Of a DNA stretch of 15,543 bases, positions 15,523-15,543 are shown piece after piece (positions within the stretch are counted from its first letter, which is position 1; each line of letters begins with the position of its first letter). Origin of the DNA: an uncultured Sneathia sp. Lineage in GTDB: Bacteria; Fusobacteriota; Fusobacteriia; Fusobacteriales; Leptotrichiaceae. A program made the position numbers and the translations under genes. The stretch is taken from assembly GCA_902494065.1 (NCBI GenBank), contig CABURZ010000025.1, positions 1 through 15,543 on the forward strand. The letters run 5' to 3'. The notes beneath the pieces are model-generated. The model did not search any database. It had not been told where the DNA came from and was given only the letters and a program-made list of their open reading frames with translations.

Positions 15523-15531
15523 TGTTATACT
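15523..15531 (+). promoter_or_regulatory. Divergent extended -10 promoter at the right edge
   Basis: The plus strand reads TGTTATACT: a TATACT hexamer with a TGN extension. A TATAAT overlaps just downstream (15531-15536) and AGGAG follows (15537-15541). This suggests a plus-strand gene beginning just beyond the window, transcribed away from pnp. No strong -35 is seen. The gene itself cannot be identified. Confidence 0.4.
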
Positions 15532-15543
15532 ATAATAGGAGTG

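Noticed and set aside
1..15543. CRISPR arrays, tRNA or rRNA genes, riboswitches and toxin-antitoxin pairs
   Set aside because: No regularly spaced repeats, RNA gene signatures, recognisable aptamer or paired small genes were seen. The non-coding space is small and mostly explained.

Overview
The window comes from a very AT-rich, walled bacterium. I infer a member of the Fusobacteriota, most likely the Leptotrichia/Sneathia/Streptobacillus group, from overall protein character, codon use and the mix of genes. This is recognition from memory, not a database result. Every complete gene lies on the minus strand, so the genes are read from high to low coordinates.

Unit 1 (15543 down to 6936) is a tightly packed run: pnp (polynucleotide phosphorylase), pgsA (phosphatidylglycerophosphate synthase), an unrecognised small multi-pass membrane protein, a P2-type Ca2+ ATPase, a TPR lipoprotein, a minimal D-Ala-D-Ala carboxypeptidase with a TTG start, and lgt (prolipoprotein diacylglyceryl transferase). 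Genes overlap by 17, 8, 4, 8 and 4 bases, with one 13-base gap, so co-transcription and translational coupling are likely. The theme is membrane and envelope construction (phospholipid, lipoprotein, peptidoglycan) plus RNA turnover. A candidate promoter precedes pnp, and the presumed mRNA starts with a long imperfect hairpin. A divergent plus-strand promoter sits at the right edge.

Unit 2 (about 6890 to 5770) is a single zinc-dependent alcohol dehydrogenase gene. It has a near-perfect promoter (TTGACA, 17-base spacer, TATACT) and its own intrinsic terminator.

Unit 3 (about 5766 to 247) is an IclR-family regulator, then rel (bifunctional (p)ppGpp synthetase/hydrolase), tgt (tRNA-guanine transglycosylase) and pepC (bleomycin hydrolase-type aminopeptidase C). 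The junctions are only 2 to 7 bases, and the unit ends in a strong bidirectional terminator. The stringent-response enzyme therefore appears to be transcribed behind an IclR regulator. Similar GTAT/ATAC inverted repeats overlap the -10 regions of the adh and iclR promoters, which suggests IclR may control both.

The left edge (1 to about 225) holds the remains of an IS30-family insertion sequence: a 5'-truncated transposase fragment joined to what looks like the element's own end, promoter and ribosome binding site.

Most of the window is conserved housekeeping sequence. The points most worth a second look are the Tgt protein missing two of its four zinc ligands, the shared operator-like repeat with the iclR-rel linkage, the hairpin at the start of the pnp mRNA, and the internally deleted IS30 remnant. 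I see no clear new defence, CRISPR or toxin-antitoxin system.
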